Shown piece by piece: positions 26,792 to 36,139 of a DNA stretch of 64,000 nucleotides (the first letter of the stretch is position 1; the number at the start of each line of letters is the position of its first letter). Origin of the DNA: Paenibacillus sp. MAHUQ-63 (GTDB lineage: Bacteria > Bacillota > Bacilli > Paenibacillales > NBRC-103111); contig NZ_JARADB010000001.1 in the NCBI RefSeq assembly GCF_028765165.1, positions 1 through 64,000 on the forward strand, given 5' to 3'. The position numbers and the translations under genes are program-made. Under the pieces are notes generated by a model, which was given only the letters and a program-made list of their open reading frames with translations, did no database searches and was not told where the DNA came from.

Positions 26792-28393
26792 CTACTTATT
26801 AGCCCCGCCTTGCGATTTGAATTCTTGCGGCAGCTTCCCGAAGTGCTTTTTAAACATATCGCTAAACTGTCTCGCGTTGTTATACCCTACACGCTCGGCA
26901 ATCTCATAAATCTTCATATCGGTATGAAGCAAAAGTCTAACGGCTTGTTTCATCCGAACATCGGTTAAATATTGCTTAAAATTCATTTGCGTATGCTTCT
27001 TGAAAAAGCTGCTGAAGTAGTACGGATTCATAAATATTTTGGAGGCAACGCCTTCTAGTGTGATATTCTCCATATAATACTGATCGATATACGCTTTGAC
27101 CGTCAGAAGCTGCTGCACCTCCCTGAATCCGCCGCCTGATTCCAACCGCTGGAGCAGACCTTCAATCAAGTCAGATAGATATTGCTCCAGCTCCTCATAA
27201 TGGGAGAACTGCTGCATGAAAGTAAGCTGATCCTTAAGCTCTTCACTGGATTGCGTTAAGGTAATGCCGACTTCCTCTAATCCATCCGACCACTCCAGCA
27301 GCGTATTGTAACAGGCCATCACAGCTTTGTCCTTTCTCCCGCGGGAGAACAGTCGAATTTTCTCGAACAGGGCCGGCAGCTCGATCTCCAACCTGCCGCG
27401 TTCCTTCGTAACGATGGACTGCAGGACAAGCTGTCTGGCTTCTCCAAGGTCTCGTTCGGACAAAGTGGTATCCCAATTTTCTTCAAGTAAAGAATGAGCC
27501 CTGCCGCCATTTGAGAAAAAAATGAGACCTAGCGCCTCGGAAGCCGTCTGATAGGAGTACTTCATCTCTTCCAAATCTGTGACTTCATTGCCGATTCCAA
27601 TCGACAGCACAACTTTCAGATAATTTTGCACGTTCACAATCATTTCCTCAGCAAGTGACTGTATTCCGATATCCTCGCCATGGTTCACCACCGCGCAAAG
27701 CCGTTCCCCTCTGCGTAATACAATGCCCACCGCATTGCGATGGATAAGCTCTTCTGCCATATTGCCAATTGCAAAAAGAAGCAGCCGCTTCTCATGCTCG
27801 CCCCAACGGGAATCCGCACCCGGTTGTTTCGATTCAAGCAGCATAACGGTATAGCGGCTATATATATAACCGGGATCCAAGCTGTACAGCTTCTGTTCAG
27901 CTTCCTCTTTCCGAATGTCTCCATCCAGGAGACGATCAAACAACTCCTCCAGTTTGGCCTTCCGGTTTTTATGCTCATAGACAGCTAGTTTGCTCTTGTA
28001 TTGCACGCCTTCCGACTCTTCCTTTAGAACAGATAAAGCTCTCTCCACAGCATTCAGCAGCAGCCCTTTCTCGATGGGCTTCACCAGATAGTCTACGGCT
28101 CCGAGTGCAACAGCCTCCTTGGCATAGGAGAACTCTTGGTAGGCACTGATGAAAATCACCTTAGCCCGCAGCCCTCTGCGCCCGATTTCTTTAAGCACAT
28201 CAATACCGGTCCAGTCCGGCATGCTAATATCCGTAATGACCAGCGAAGGCTTCTCTGTCTCAATAAGCTCCATGAGTCCCCTGCCTGTCCAAGCTTCACC
28301 TACAATTCGAATCCCGTGCTCCTCCCAAGGAATGAGCTTCTTCAGTCCTTTAATGATCATAGGCTCGTCGTCGGCCAGAACCGCTGATATCAT
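26792..28393 (-). CDS. Response regulator, YesN type (receiver plus AraC HTH)
   Basis: The 533-aa protein has a receiver domain (1-120; Asp55 in ITDISMP, Lys in YLVKPIEK), a middle region of about 300 residues and an AraC double helix-turn-helix at the C-terminus (about 430-530). It is coupled to the kinase gene by a 4-base ATGA overlap, with GAGGTG upstream. It should regulate the three-gene importer that lies upstream on the same strand, or the GH31-GH28 operon. Confidence 0.93.
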   Translation of the reverse strand: MISAVLADDEPMIIKGLKKLIPWEEHGIRIVGEAWTGRGLMELIETEKPSLVITDISMPDWTGIDVLKEIGRRGLRAKVIFISAYQEFSYAKEAVALGAVDYLVKPIEKGLLLNAVERALSVLKEESEGVQYKSKLAVYEHKNRKAKLEELFDRLLDGDIRKEEAEQKLYSLDPGYIYSRYTVMLLESKQPGADSRWGEHEKRLLLFAIGNMAEELIHRNAVGIVLRRGERLCAVVNHGEDIGIQSLAEEMIVNVQNYLKVVLSIGIGNEVTDLEEMKYSYQTASEALGLIFFSNGGRAHSLLEENWDTTLSERDLGEARQLVLQSIVTKERGRLEIELPALFEKIRLFSRGRKDKAVMACYNTLLEWSDGLEEVGITLTQSSEELKDQLTFMQQFSHYEELEQYLSDLIEGLLQRLESGGGFREVQQLLTVKAYIDQYYMENITLEGVASKIFMNPYYFSSFFKKHTQMNFKQYLTDVRMKQAVRLLLHTDMKIYEIAERVGYNNARQFSDMFKKHFGKLPQEFKSQGGANK

Positions 28394-30171
28394 ACACTTT
28401 TCACCTCTTTCTTATAGGGAAGAATCATTTGGATGGAGGTGCCGATATACGGGGTACTGTTCACGCGAATTCCGAACTCGGGTCCGTATAAGGCCGTAAT
28501 ACGGTCATGTACATTCTTAATCCCGATCCCCCCTACCTCTTGATCCGGTGAAACATTACCTGCCAGTTTATCTCTCAGCATTTGAAGTTTACCCTCCGTC
28601 ATACCTACCCCGTCATCATCCACAGTAAGCATGAAAAGCCCCCTCTCTATCTCCCCCGTAATCCGAATCGTTCCCTTACCTGACTTGGGCATAATGCCGT
28701 GGTAGATCGCGTTCTCTACTAACGGTTGGATAGACAGCTTGGGTAAGATGCAGTTCAGCAGCTCGCTATCGATTCGAAGATCCAAAGCCAATCGATGATC
28801 CCCGTACCGCAGCTTCATCAATCGGAAATATTGCTCGATGTTTGTCTTCTCCTCCAGGAGCGTAACGTGTTCTTCTCCATAATTCAAAACATATTTCAAC
28901 TGTTGGGATAAGGAGAGAATCATATCTGCCACTTCATCATCATCATTGGCAACCGCACTCATTCTGATGACTTCCAATGTATTATAAAGATAGTGTGGAC
29001 GTATTTGACTCTTCAGAGCCGTCAATTCGGCCTGTTTTTGCTTAATTTGGGCTACATACACTTCATCAATGAAGCTTTTCAACCGGTCCGTCATCCTATT
29101 AAAGCCCCGGGCTAGCATACCGATTTCATCGGAAGTTCGGACTTGAACCTGCATATTGAAATCACCGGATTCCACTCGAGTCATATTGCGGATAATTTGG
29201 CGTATCGGAATGGATAGATTATTGGAGAACCAAACGGCTACTACCACGAGCGAAAGGATACAAAGACCAATGACGATGGCAATCGTTCTTTTTATCCCGT
29301 TAATTTTGTTAAATAGCTCGTTTTTATTGACCTCTCCGATCACGCTCCAATTGGAGTTGGGCATATCATGTTTGACATAATGGTATACCTCAGAATCGGA
29401 GGGCTGGAACAATTGTCCGATCAGGTTGATTTTATTGCTATAGAGGATGCGCCCTTCCTGGTCCGTCACATACATGACATCCTTCTGATCGGTCGTCAAG
29501 TGCTGAAAGATTTCATCGAACGCGCTGAGGGAGACATCGAAGAACAAGCTGCCTACGACTTTGCCATCCAATCCCGGACTGCCAATCACATCAATTAAAT
29601 TGCGTGAGAACGTCATAACCGTCATACCCGAGTGGGGATAGTATTCCTGCGGATGCGTTGGGAACAACACCAACTCTTTTGAATTCTCAGTCATCGTTCT
29701 TTTCCACTCGACAGGCGGGTACTGGAATCGGAAGTCAATCCGGCTTCCATCCCGGTTTAAATCCTGGTATCCGCCTTCCGTAAACACAAAAGCGGCGCTG
29801 CGGATATGAACGTCCGAAGCCACGACCGTCTGAAGAAATTCGTCAACCGTAGCGGTAAGCCGATTGTCTTTCTGTGAAACTTGTTCTGCAATAACCCTGC
29901 CGAATTGGCCGTTGTTGGCATACTGTCCGTATGAATACATCATCTTGGAGATATTATTATACTTCGTATATAAATCATCCGCATTTTTGCCGGCATAAAG
30001 TACCATTTGCTCGAAGTTGTTGATGGAGTAGCGCTCCATATAATTGCCGTAGGTGTTCAATGAGAAGAAACTTAAAACTAAGAGCGGTATTAAACCTACA
30101 ATAATAAATGAAAAAGCGAACTTGGCGAAAATACTCTTTCGCAGCCTGCCAAACTGGAATAGATTCAACAT
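28390..30171 (-). CDS. Sensor histidine kinase, YesM/LytS type
   Basis: The 593-aa kinase has membrane segments at about 17-38 and 296-315 enclosing a Cache-like extracellular sensor, then HAMP, the His_kinase domain with His393 in RPHYLYNT (Arg replaces the usual Asn before PH), and a HATPase domain with DDDGVGM and GIGIKNVHDRI. It forms an operon with the response regulator behind it. ATG at 30171 follows AAAGGGG. Position directly after the importer operon suggests the same sugar is sensed. Confidence 0.92.
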   Translation of the reverse strand: MLNLFQFGRLRKSIFAKFAFSFIIVGLIPLLVLSFFSLNTYGNYMERYSINNFEQMVLYAGKNADDLYTKYNNISKMMYSYGQYANNGQFGRVIAEQVSQKDNRLTATVDEFLQTVVASDVHIRSAAFVFTEGGYQDLNRDGSRIDFRFQYPPVEWKRTMTENSKELVLFPTHPQEYYPHSGMTVMTFSRNLIDVIGSPGLDGKVVGSLFFDVSLSAFDEIFQHLTTDQKDVMYVTDQEGRILYSNKINLIGQLFQPSDSEVYHYVKHDMPNSNWSVIGEVNKNELFNKINGIKRTIAIVIGLCILSLVVVAVWFSNNLSIPIRQIIRNMTRVESGDFNMQVQVRTSDEIGMLARGFNRMTDRLKSFIDEVYVAQIKQKQAELTALKSQIRPHYLYNTLEVIRMSAVANDDDEVADMILSLSQQLKYVLNYGEEHVTLLEEKTNIEQYFRLMKLRYGDHRLALDLRIDSELLNCILPKLSIQPLVENAIYHGIMPKSGKGTIRITGEIERGLFMLTVDDDGVGMTEGKLQMLRDKLAGNVSPDQEVGGIGIKNVHDRITALYGPEFGIRVNSTPYIGTSIQMILPYKKEVKSV

Positions 30172-30264
30172 GTATGCCCCTTTCTAGCTCAGAGGAGGAA
30201 GTGCTTTTATCATATCAGGTTCAATAAGGAAAACCTATCCCATGTGTCACTTATAAATATGGTA

Positions 30265-30294
30265 AAACCGCTCCCGAAGATTCAGAAGCGGTTT
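30265..30294 (-). terminator. Terminator of the second importer operon
   Basis: AAACCGCT (30265-30272) pairs with AGCGGTTT (30287-30294), followed on the minus strand by a short T-run. It separates the permease genes from the kinase gene. Confidence 0.6.
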
Positions 30295-30301
30295 CCAGAC
30301 A

Positions 30302-31129
30302 TTATCCTTTCGTAGCGCCTGCGGCAATTCCCTTAACAAAATACTTCTGCAAAGCGATGAAAATAATCAGCACAGGTAGGATGGACATCGTTGTGCCGGC
30401 GAATACCATATCCCATTGGGAAGCAAGCTCGCCAACGAATTTGAAAATCTCCACAATCATCGTTCTATGATCCGAATGAAGAACCAAGCTCGGCATCAAG
30501 AAGTCATTCCAAATTCCCAATCCCTGAAGGACCACCATACTTGCCGTACAAGGTCCAAGCAGCGGGAACACGATCTGCCAAAAAATACGGACTTTCGAGG
30601 AGCCGTCAATAGCTGCCGCTTCTTCAATTTCAGCAGGAATGCCTTTGATGAAGCTCGTGAACAACAGAACCCCCATCCCCACAGACCCCGAGACGTAGAT
30701 AAGAATCGGAGCGGACAAAGAACCGTATAAGCCGAGAGTCCTCATTTCTTTAAACAAGGGAATCATATAGACTTGAAACGGGATCATCATGCCCGCTAGA
30801 TAGTACACATAAATAAAATGGGTCCATTTTTTTTGTGTCCGTTCAATCGCGTATGCCGCCATAGGGATGATCAGAACCATGAAGAAAATGGATACTACGG
30901 TTAAGATCATACTGTTCATCATGGCTTTCGGGAACTCAGTTTGGGTCAACAAGTACTTGAAGCTATCCAAATATAAGCTTGTAGGAAACGCGATGGCATC
31001 ACGCAATATCTCGCCGTTCGACTTAAAAGATGAGATTAAACTAAAATACACCGGAAAGAAGAACAGGATGGCCAAAATAACGGTAATGACAAACAGGATG
31101 ATATCGAATCCTTTACTGGATTTTTGCAT
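30302..31129 (-). CDS. Carbohydrate ABC transporter permease, MalG type
   Basis: The 275-aa protein has six membrane segments and the EAA loop EEAAAIDGSSKVRIFW with the following PLLGP, as in MalG/LacG-family subunits. The start codon overlaps the stop of the MalF-type gene by one base (TAATG). It completes a binding protein plus two-permease importer that must borrow a shared ATPase. Confidence 0.9.
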   Translation of the reverse strand: MQKSSKGFDIILFVITVILAILFFFPVYFSLISSFKSNGEILRDAIAFPTSLYLDSFKYLLTQTEFPKAMMNSMILTVVSIFFMVLIIPMAAYAIERTQKKWTHFIYVYYLAGMMIPFQVYMIPLFKEMRTLGLYGSLSAPILIYVSGSVGMGVLLFTSFIKGIPAEIEEAAAIDGSSKVRIFWQIVFPLLGPCTASMVVLQGLGIWNDFLMPSLVLHSDHRTMIVEIFKFVGELASQWDMVFAGTTMSILPVLIIFIALQKYFVKGIAAGATKG

Positions 31130-32061
31130 TACATCTGCACCTCCCGTTGCCGCAGCACTTTAATTTGAATCAACGATACGATAAGAATCAGGATGAATAA
31201 AACGAGAGACAGCGCTGTACCGTAGCCTTGCCGAAGCTCACCGAAGCCTACTTTATAGACAATATACGTAAGGGTCTCCGTCGCGAAGCCCGGCCCTCCA
31301 TCCGTCATTACAGCAATTTGATCGAAGATCTTCAATGCCCCAATCATGGATAACATCACACAAACCGTCATTGCTCCAGCTAATAGCGGGAAAGTGATAT
31401 GCCGGAATTGCTGCAGGCGATTCGCACCGTCAATAGCCGCCGCTTCGTGGAGCTCGGATGGGATCCCCTGTAAACCTGCCAAATAAATGATCATATAGTA
31501 CCCCGAGCTTTTCCAGACCGTGGTAATAACGATTGCAATCAAGGCGTAGTTGGGATTTCCCAACCAGTCAATCTTGTAATCGCCCAAGCTGATCCGGTCA
31601 AGCAACTGGGAGATGACTCCGAAGTTATAATTGAAAATAATTGTCCATACAAACCCCATAACAATGCCGCTTAGGAGAACGGGGAAATAGAAAACGCTTC
31701 GCACTAAATTTTTAAACCAGCGAACCTGATCCACTAGCATAGCTAGCAGAATAGCTATCACATTTTCCAACACAACCAATAATACCGATAAAATCAATGT
31801 GTTCTTCAATGCATTGTAGACTCGCTCGCTATGAAACATCTCAACAAAGTTATCGAAGCCGATATAATGAATCTCTTCACTAACCCCATCCCAGTTGGTA
31901 AAGCTTAGATTAAAGCTGTTTAGAGTTGGATAAATAACGAATAAGGTATATAGAATAAAAGAAGGTAAGATAAAAAGAACGGAGAAGGAGAGCCATTTTC
32001 TTTTCTTTTTGGCTTCCGCCCTCGTGTATGTCCTTGCATGTACAGTTTCCGCTTTCGCCAT
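31129..32061 (-). CDS. Carbohydrate ABC transporter permease, MalF type
   Basis: The 310-aa protein has a basic N-terminus, six membrane segments and the EAA loop EAAAIDGANRLQQFRH with PLL following, typical of MalF/LacF-family subunits. Its gene lies between the binding-protein gene and the MalG-type gene on the same strand. Upstream there is an intercistronic hairpin. Confidence 0.9.
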   Translation of the reverse strand: MAKAETVHARTYTRAEAKKKRKWLSFSVLFILPSFILYTLFVIYPTLNSFNLSFTNWDGVSEEIHYIGFDNFVEMFHSERVYNALKNTLILSVLLVVLENVIAILLAMLVDQVRWFKNLVRSVFYFPVLLSGIVMGFVWTIIFNYNFGVISQLLDRISLGDYKIDWLGNPNYALIAIVITTVWKSSGYYMIIYLAGLQGIPSELHEAAAIDGANRLQQFRHITFPLLAGAMTVCVMLSMIGALKIFDQIAVMTDGGPGFATETLTYIVYKVGFGELRQGYGTALSLVLFILILIVSLIQIKVLRQREVQM

Positions 32062-32092
32062 ACTCTCACTCCTTAGAACTGCGATTGGGAAG

Positions 32093-32125
32093 GAGCAATC
32101 GTTCTGCGCTGGCAGAAGATTGCTC
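32093..32125 (-). other. Intercistronic hairpin after the binding-protein gene
   Basis: GAGCAATC (32093-32100) pairs with GATTGCTC (32118-32125), and TTCTG with CAGAA inside, giving a 13-bp stem with one bulge. There is no T-run. It is in the same position as the hairpin in the galactoside importer and probably stabilises the binding-protein mRNA. Confidence 0.6.
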
Positions 32126-32139
32126 TCGCCCCTTTACAT

Positions 32140-33489
32140 CTATTTGCCGGCTGTGTTCGCTTTCACGTTGGCATCCCATTCAGCATCGGCCTTTTTCAAG
32201 TAGTCTACACTGAAGTCGCCTTTGGTCAGCCATTCTTGTGCAAGCTTATAGAACCAGTTACGCCATTGTGGAGGCATTTGGTTGTCGCCCCAGAAGCTGT
32301 TGATTTGCAGCGATTTAATTGTTTTAGGATCATTCATGACTTCAAGCACTCGTTTCATTTGCGGTCCGCTGTCATAAGTGATGGTTTCTTTTGTAGTTGG
32401 GATCCCGTTCACAGACTTCATAAACTTCGTATATTGATCCTTCGAGAAGAAGAATTTCACAAATTCTGTGATGGCAGCTTTCTTATCCGCATCCTGATTT
32501 GCTTTGGTGGAAATGGACCACCCTTGAAGCGTGTTTAGGCCGTTCACGACAATTCTGCCCTTACGGTCTGGCACCGGATACCAGCCGAATTCAAATTTAG
32601 AATCCGCTTGTGAGATTTGAGAGAACATCCATGGACCTGAGAACAGTTGAGCAGCTTTGCCGGTTACGAGCATAGAAGAAGTTTGGTTGTCGGCTGTACT
32701 TAAGAACCCTTTGTCCACGTAACCTTTCGTAAACAATTCACTAAAATCCTTCATAGCCTGCGACGGGCCGGCATCGGTAAAGCTCGCTTGCCCTTTGGTA
32801 CGTTTGGAATTCCAGTTCGGATCATCCGCAAAAACATCGTCCATCAGGTATTTGTTCACCCAGAATCCCCAGTGGAAAATATCCTTCCCCCCGAAGGTCA
32901 GCGGCGTAATTCCTTTCGCTTTCAGCTTTTCTTGAATAGCCAAAAATTCATCATAAGTCTTCGGCTCGGACGTTATACCTGCATCTGCGTAAGCTTTTTT
33001 GCTGTAAATGATACCTTGAGGTGCTGTACCTGCAATAGGCGCCGTCCAATTTTTGCCGTTCAATTTCGGTGCGTCACTGAACAATCCAAGCCATTCCGCC
33101 GGTAGTTCCGCAATTTTACCAGCCTCAGAGAATAATTGTGTGTCGCGCATCTCCACGAGATCCGGGAACTCGTTAACAGCATCCTTCGTTTTAAGCCAGT
33201 CCAAATAGGAGGCCATCCCTCCTTCGGAGAGGTCGTTAATCTTAATATTCGGATTCGCTTTAGTGAAGGCAGCCACTGCATCTGCCATCGCTTGCTTGCT
33301 TGCCGGGTCGCCCGTTGCATAACCAATGGAGAATGTCACATTTTTCTTTGGTGCCGCACTGCTCGTGCTTGCTGCTCCCGTTGCAGCCGGGCTCGTGCCT
33401 GTGTTGCCGCTTCCGCAAGCGGATAAAACGAGCGATAGTGCCGTTAAGCTTGTTACGGTTAGAACGATATTTTTTTGCATCTTTTTCAT
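32140..33489 (-). CDS. Sugar-binding lipoprotein of an ABC importer (family 1)
   Basis: The 449-aa protein has a lipoprotein signal peptide (LVLSAC, Cys at about 25) followed by a Ser/Thr/Ala-rich linker and a family 1 solute-binding domain, with typical elements such as FTKANPNIKINDL, YDEFLAIQEKLKAKGITPL and FSGPWMFSQI. It would deliver an oligosaccharide to the permeases encoded next. ATG at 33489 follows GGGGAGG by about 10 nt. The substrate is unknown; neighbouring GH31 and GH28 enzymes point to plant cell wall oligosaccharides. Confidence 0.92.
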   Translation of the reverse strand: MKKMQKNIVLTVTSLTALSLVLSACGSGNTGTSPAATGAASTSSAAPKKNVTFSIGYATGDPASKQAMADAVAAFTKANPNIKINDLSEGGMASYLDWLKTKDAVNEFPDLVEMRDTQLFSEAGKIAELPAEWLGLFSDAPKLNGKNWTAPIAGTAPQGIIYSKKAYADAGITSEPKTYDEFLAIQEKLKAKGITPLTFGGKDIFHWGFWVNKYLMDDVFADDPNWNSKRTKGQASFTDAGPSQAMKDFSELFTKGYVDKGFLSTADNQTSSMLVTGKAAQLFSGPWMFSQISQADSKFEFGWYPVPDRKGRIVVNGLNTLQGWSISTKANQDADKKAAITEFVKFFFSKDQYTKFMKSVNGIPTTKETITYDSGPQMKRVLEVMNDPKTIKSLQINSFWGDNQMPPQWRNWFYKLAQEWLTKGDFSVDYLKKADAEWDANVKANTAGK

Positions 33490-33696
33490 GTGCGTTTAAC
33501 CTCCCCAATATGGTAAGAATTCTATGTGTAGGACTGGTTTTTATCCCACTACACTCTTTTTTCTTCCGTGTTTTAAGACTAACATACCCCAAAATCGTTT
33601 CGTATGCTGTTTTTTAAGTTCATTATGCAGGAATTTAAGAAGTTTAGTGTAGATAGATACCTTTCTTTGTTATTACCTTTTTTTAGAAAAATAAAT

Positions 33697-33725
33697 ACCG
33701 GCTACAAGTCGTAAGACTCATAGCC
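33697..33725 (-). terminator. Terminator of the 68-aa gene
   Basis: ACCGGCTA and TAGCCGGT pair around a 16-nt loop and are followed on the minus strand by ATTTATTTTTCT. Coordinates are approximate to a few bases. The remainder of 33490-33771 shows no gene. Confidence 0.6.
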
Positions 33726-33771
33726 GGTTAAGTCCTTGTGATTTTCGGTTAAGTGAACCCCTATGTCAGAC

Positions 33772-33978
33772 CTAAAACAATAGGCTTCCAGCCGTCTCTG
33801 TTACTGTAACAATCCCCTTTTCGTGTGTTTCAGTCATTCTAATTCTAGTAAAGGTATGGTTGGTACAGTATCCAACATACAAAGTATTCTTTAGTAATGC
33901 TTTAAATCCTGTCTTTATGACTATGTCTGAAGTGGAAACTTTTTCATGGACCGCATGACATTTCAAACAGTAAAACAT
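33772..33978 (-). CDS. Small Cys-containing protein of unknown function (68 aa)
   Basis: The product begins MFYCLKCHAVHEK, with a CxxC pair and a nearby His, and has another Cys and His in YCTNHTF, so a small zinc-binding fold is possible. I do not recognise the family. ATG at 33978 has AAGGGGG about 9 nt upstream, better than the ATG at 34002. A terminator follows, which supports a real transcript. Confidence 0.45.
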   Translation of the reverse strand: MFYCLKCHAVHEKVSTSDIVIKTGFKALLKNTLYVGYCTNHTFTRIRMTETHEKGIVTVTETAGSLLF

Positions 33979-34052
33979 ATATGAGTCCCCCTTATGTACC
34001 ACTTTTCTGTCTGGGGCTGTCTTGTTAAAGTGTACACAATCCTGTCACAGTA

Positions 34053-35003
34053 CTAATGACTTGAGGGCTGCTCTTTTCCTTGTATACCTGCATACCGTTT
34101 AGCCACGCGTTTCGTTACGGATTTCCCCGATCCAGCAAATATGTTGGCTGACAGCAGCATCCCCACAATAACTATAACGCCGCCAACAATCTGGGAGACA
34201 AGTAATTCCTGTCCTGTAAGCACAGACAGAATAGCCGTGAAAACCGGCATTAGATTCATCGTGATGCTGGCTTTACCCGGTCCAAGTATTTTGATTCCCT
34301 GATTCCAGAACAAGAATGAAACGATGGATGGGAACAAGCCCAAATAGATGACCCCCGTAATCCCGATTGCATTGATATGCACGGTTTGTAGAGGTTGAAT
34401 AAAAAGTAACGGAAACATGCAAATGACGCCGATAAAGGCTGTGAATGCCACAAATGTAATTGGAGGCAGCTGCTGCGCTTTTTTACTGATAATGGAATAG
34501 ATCGCCCAAAGAAACACGGCTATGAGCAAAATGCCATCCCCTAGGTTGTAATGCGTACTGAACACGCCAAGGAGATGCCCCTTCGTCAATACAGTTAATA
34601 CTCCTAAGAAAGATAATATCAGTCCCACTCCCTGCAGCACCGAAATTTTGTCCTTCAGGAACAGCAGAGACAACAGAATCATAACTGCCGGAGTCAAACT
34701 GTTAATCAGACTACCGTTTGTCGATGAGGTATGCTGGAGTGCTGTATAGGTAAGAAGAGTGTAGAACATAACTCCCACTATCGAAAGAAATAATATAAGT
34801 CCCCAGTTATTTCTCCATATCTTTAGCCAGTTTGGCTTTTCCAGCAGCTGGGCCATTGGAATTAATACGACAGAAGCAATCGCCCAACGCAAGAAGGAAG
34901 CCCAAATCGGTGGGAAATCCGTTGTGACCGCTTTGCCGAAAATCAAATTCCCTGCCCAGAACAAATTAGCTAATATTAGAAAAATCCATGCTTTAGCTTT
35001 CAT
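34053..35003 (-). CDS. EamA-family (drug/metabolite) transporter
   Basis: The 316-aa protein has ten predicted membrane segments in two EamA repeats of about 140 residues, with typical segments AWIFLILANLFWAGNLIFGK, FLRWAIASVVLIP and ITMNLMPVFTAILS. Such proteins export metabolites or amino acids. ATG at 35003 follows GAGGTG; the open frame to 35060 starts in the divergent promoter region. It is transcribed divergently from the LysR regulator, its likely controller. Confidence 0.88.
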   Translation of the reverse strand: MKAKAWIFLILANLFWAGNLIFGKAVTTDFPPIWASFLRWAIASVVLIPMAQLLEKPNWLKIWRNNWGLILFLSIVGVMFYTLLTYTALQHTSSTNGSLINSLTPAVMILLSLLFLKDKISVLQGVGLILSFLGVLTVLTKGHLLGVFSTHYNLGDGILLIAVFLWAIYSIISKKAQQLPPITFVAFTAFIGVICMFPLLFIQPLQTVHINAIGITGVIYLGLFPSIVSFLFWNQGIKILGPGKASITMNLMPVFTAILSVLTGQELLVSQIVGGVIVIVGMLLSANIFAGSGKSVTKRVAKRYAGIQGKEQPSSH

Positions 35004-35123
35004 AACCAAACACCTCACCCACTCTATTTTAGGTACTTCTTTCTCTTGTTCTATTATCATGTTACAATAAACTTTATCATAAATGAAATGAATATAAGTT
35101 ATTAAGGAGATATCATATTTGGT

Positions 35124-36008
35124 ATGAATAGATCACTTCTTCAGTTGATTGTTGCTATCTCGGAGACCCAAAGCTTTACTTCTGCCGGGAAAATAATGAA
35201 TATGACACAGCCTGCCGTCAGCCGTGCTATCACTTCACTGGAACGCGAACTGGGAGTAACGCTCCTTACTAGAGACCGGCGTCTAGGCGTCGCCCTCACG
35301 CCCGTTGGAGAGCGAATCTTACCGATCTTCCGAAAGATTCTTCAAGGGTACGATAAGATTGATCAGGAAATCTCGAATGAAAAAGGGATGGAAACCGGCA
35401 ATGTCCGAATTGGTGCATTCCCGGTTGCTGCTTCTTATTTCGTTCCCAAACTGATCAGCCATATCAAACAACTATATCCAAAGCTCGAATTCAGCATTTT
35501 GGAAGGTACCATTGCGGATATTCAGGAATGGCTGGATAATCGGATCATTGATGTGGGGTTGCTTATCCCTTCGGATAAAACGACGAACTCTCATCCACTT
35601 TACAGAGAAGTCATTTATGCAGTTATGAGAGATGATCACCCTTTAAGTGAAAAAAGTATCATCAGACCGGAAGATTTGCGAGAGGAACCTATGCTGATCT
35701 GCAAAGCCGGTTACGAACCTCCAGTCCTGCAATGGTTCGAAAGTGCCGGTGTAGAGCCCAATATTAAATACATCCTCTACAACTACAGAACTGCGCTTCA
35801 AATGATTCTTGCAGGCGAAGGATTGGCCGTCATGTCCGAGCTGTCCCTATTGGACCTTCCTTCCGGTATAATTCTAAAACCTGTCTCCCCCGCAGCATAC
35901 CGGGATATTCACATTGCTTCCGGTCCCGTTGAGGACTGTACCATTGCGGTTAAAACTTTTATCGAGAACGCTCAGAAGTTGTTCCCCATTCAAGCTGAGA
36001 TGAAATAG
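35124..36008 (+). CDS. LysR-family transcriptional regulator
   Basis: The 294-aa protein has an N-terminal winged helix-turn-helix (about 3-62, with FTSAGKIMNMTQPAVSRAI) and a LysR substrate-binding domain (about 88-290). It is divergent from the EamA transporter gene with 120 bases between starts, the usual arrangement for a regulator and its target. ATG at 35124 has TAAGGAGAT about 14 nt upstream, a long spacing. Confidence 0.92.
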   Translation: MNRSLLQLIVAISETQSFTSAGKIMNMTQPAVSRAITSLERELGVTLLTRDRRLGVALTPVGERILPIFRKILQGYDKIDQEISNEKGMETGNVRIGAFPVAASYFVPKLISHIKQLYPKLEFSILEGTIADIQEWLDNRIIDVGLLIPSDKTTNSHPLYREVIYAVMRDDHPLSEKSIIRPEDLREEPMLICKAGYEPPVLQWFESAGVEPNIKYILYNYRTALQMILAGEGLAVMSELSLLDLPSGIILKPVSPAAYRDIHIASGPVEDCTIAVKTFIENAQKLFPIQAEMK

Positions 36009-36036
36009 AATGAGGATTTCATCAGATAAACCAAAA

Positions 36037-36082
36037 AACAGTCGCAGCGCACCAGCATAACCGCCGGTACTCTGCGACTGTT
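36037..36082. terminator. Terminator between convergent genes
   Basis: AACAGTCGCAG (36037-36047) pairs perfectly with 36072-36082. On the minus strand the stem is followed by TTTTTT, so it mainly ends the phosphotransferase gene; it may also serve the LysR gene. Confidence 0.75.
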
Positions 36083-36139
36083 CTCATAATTTCTGACTCC
36101 ATTTTCGAATCGCTAGCCTAATTCTCTAAGTGATGCAAA

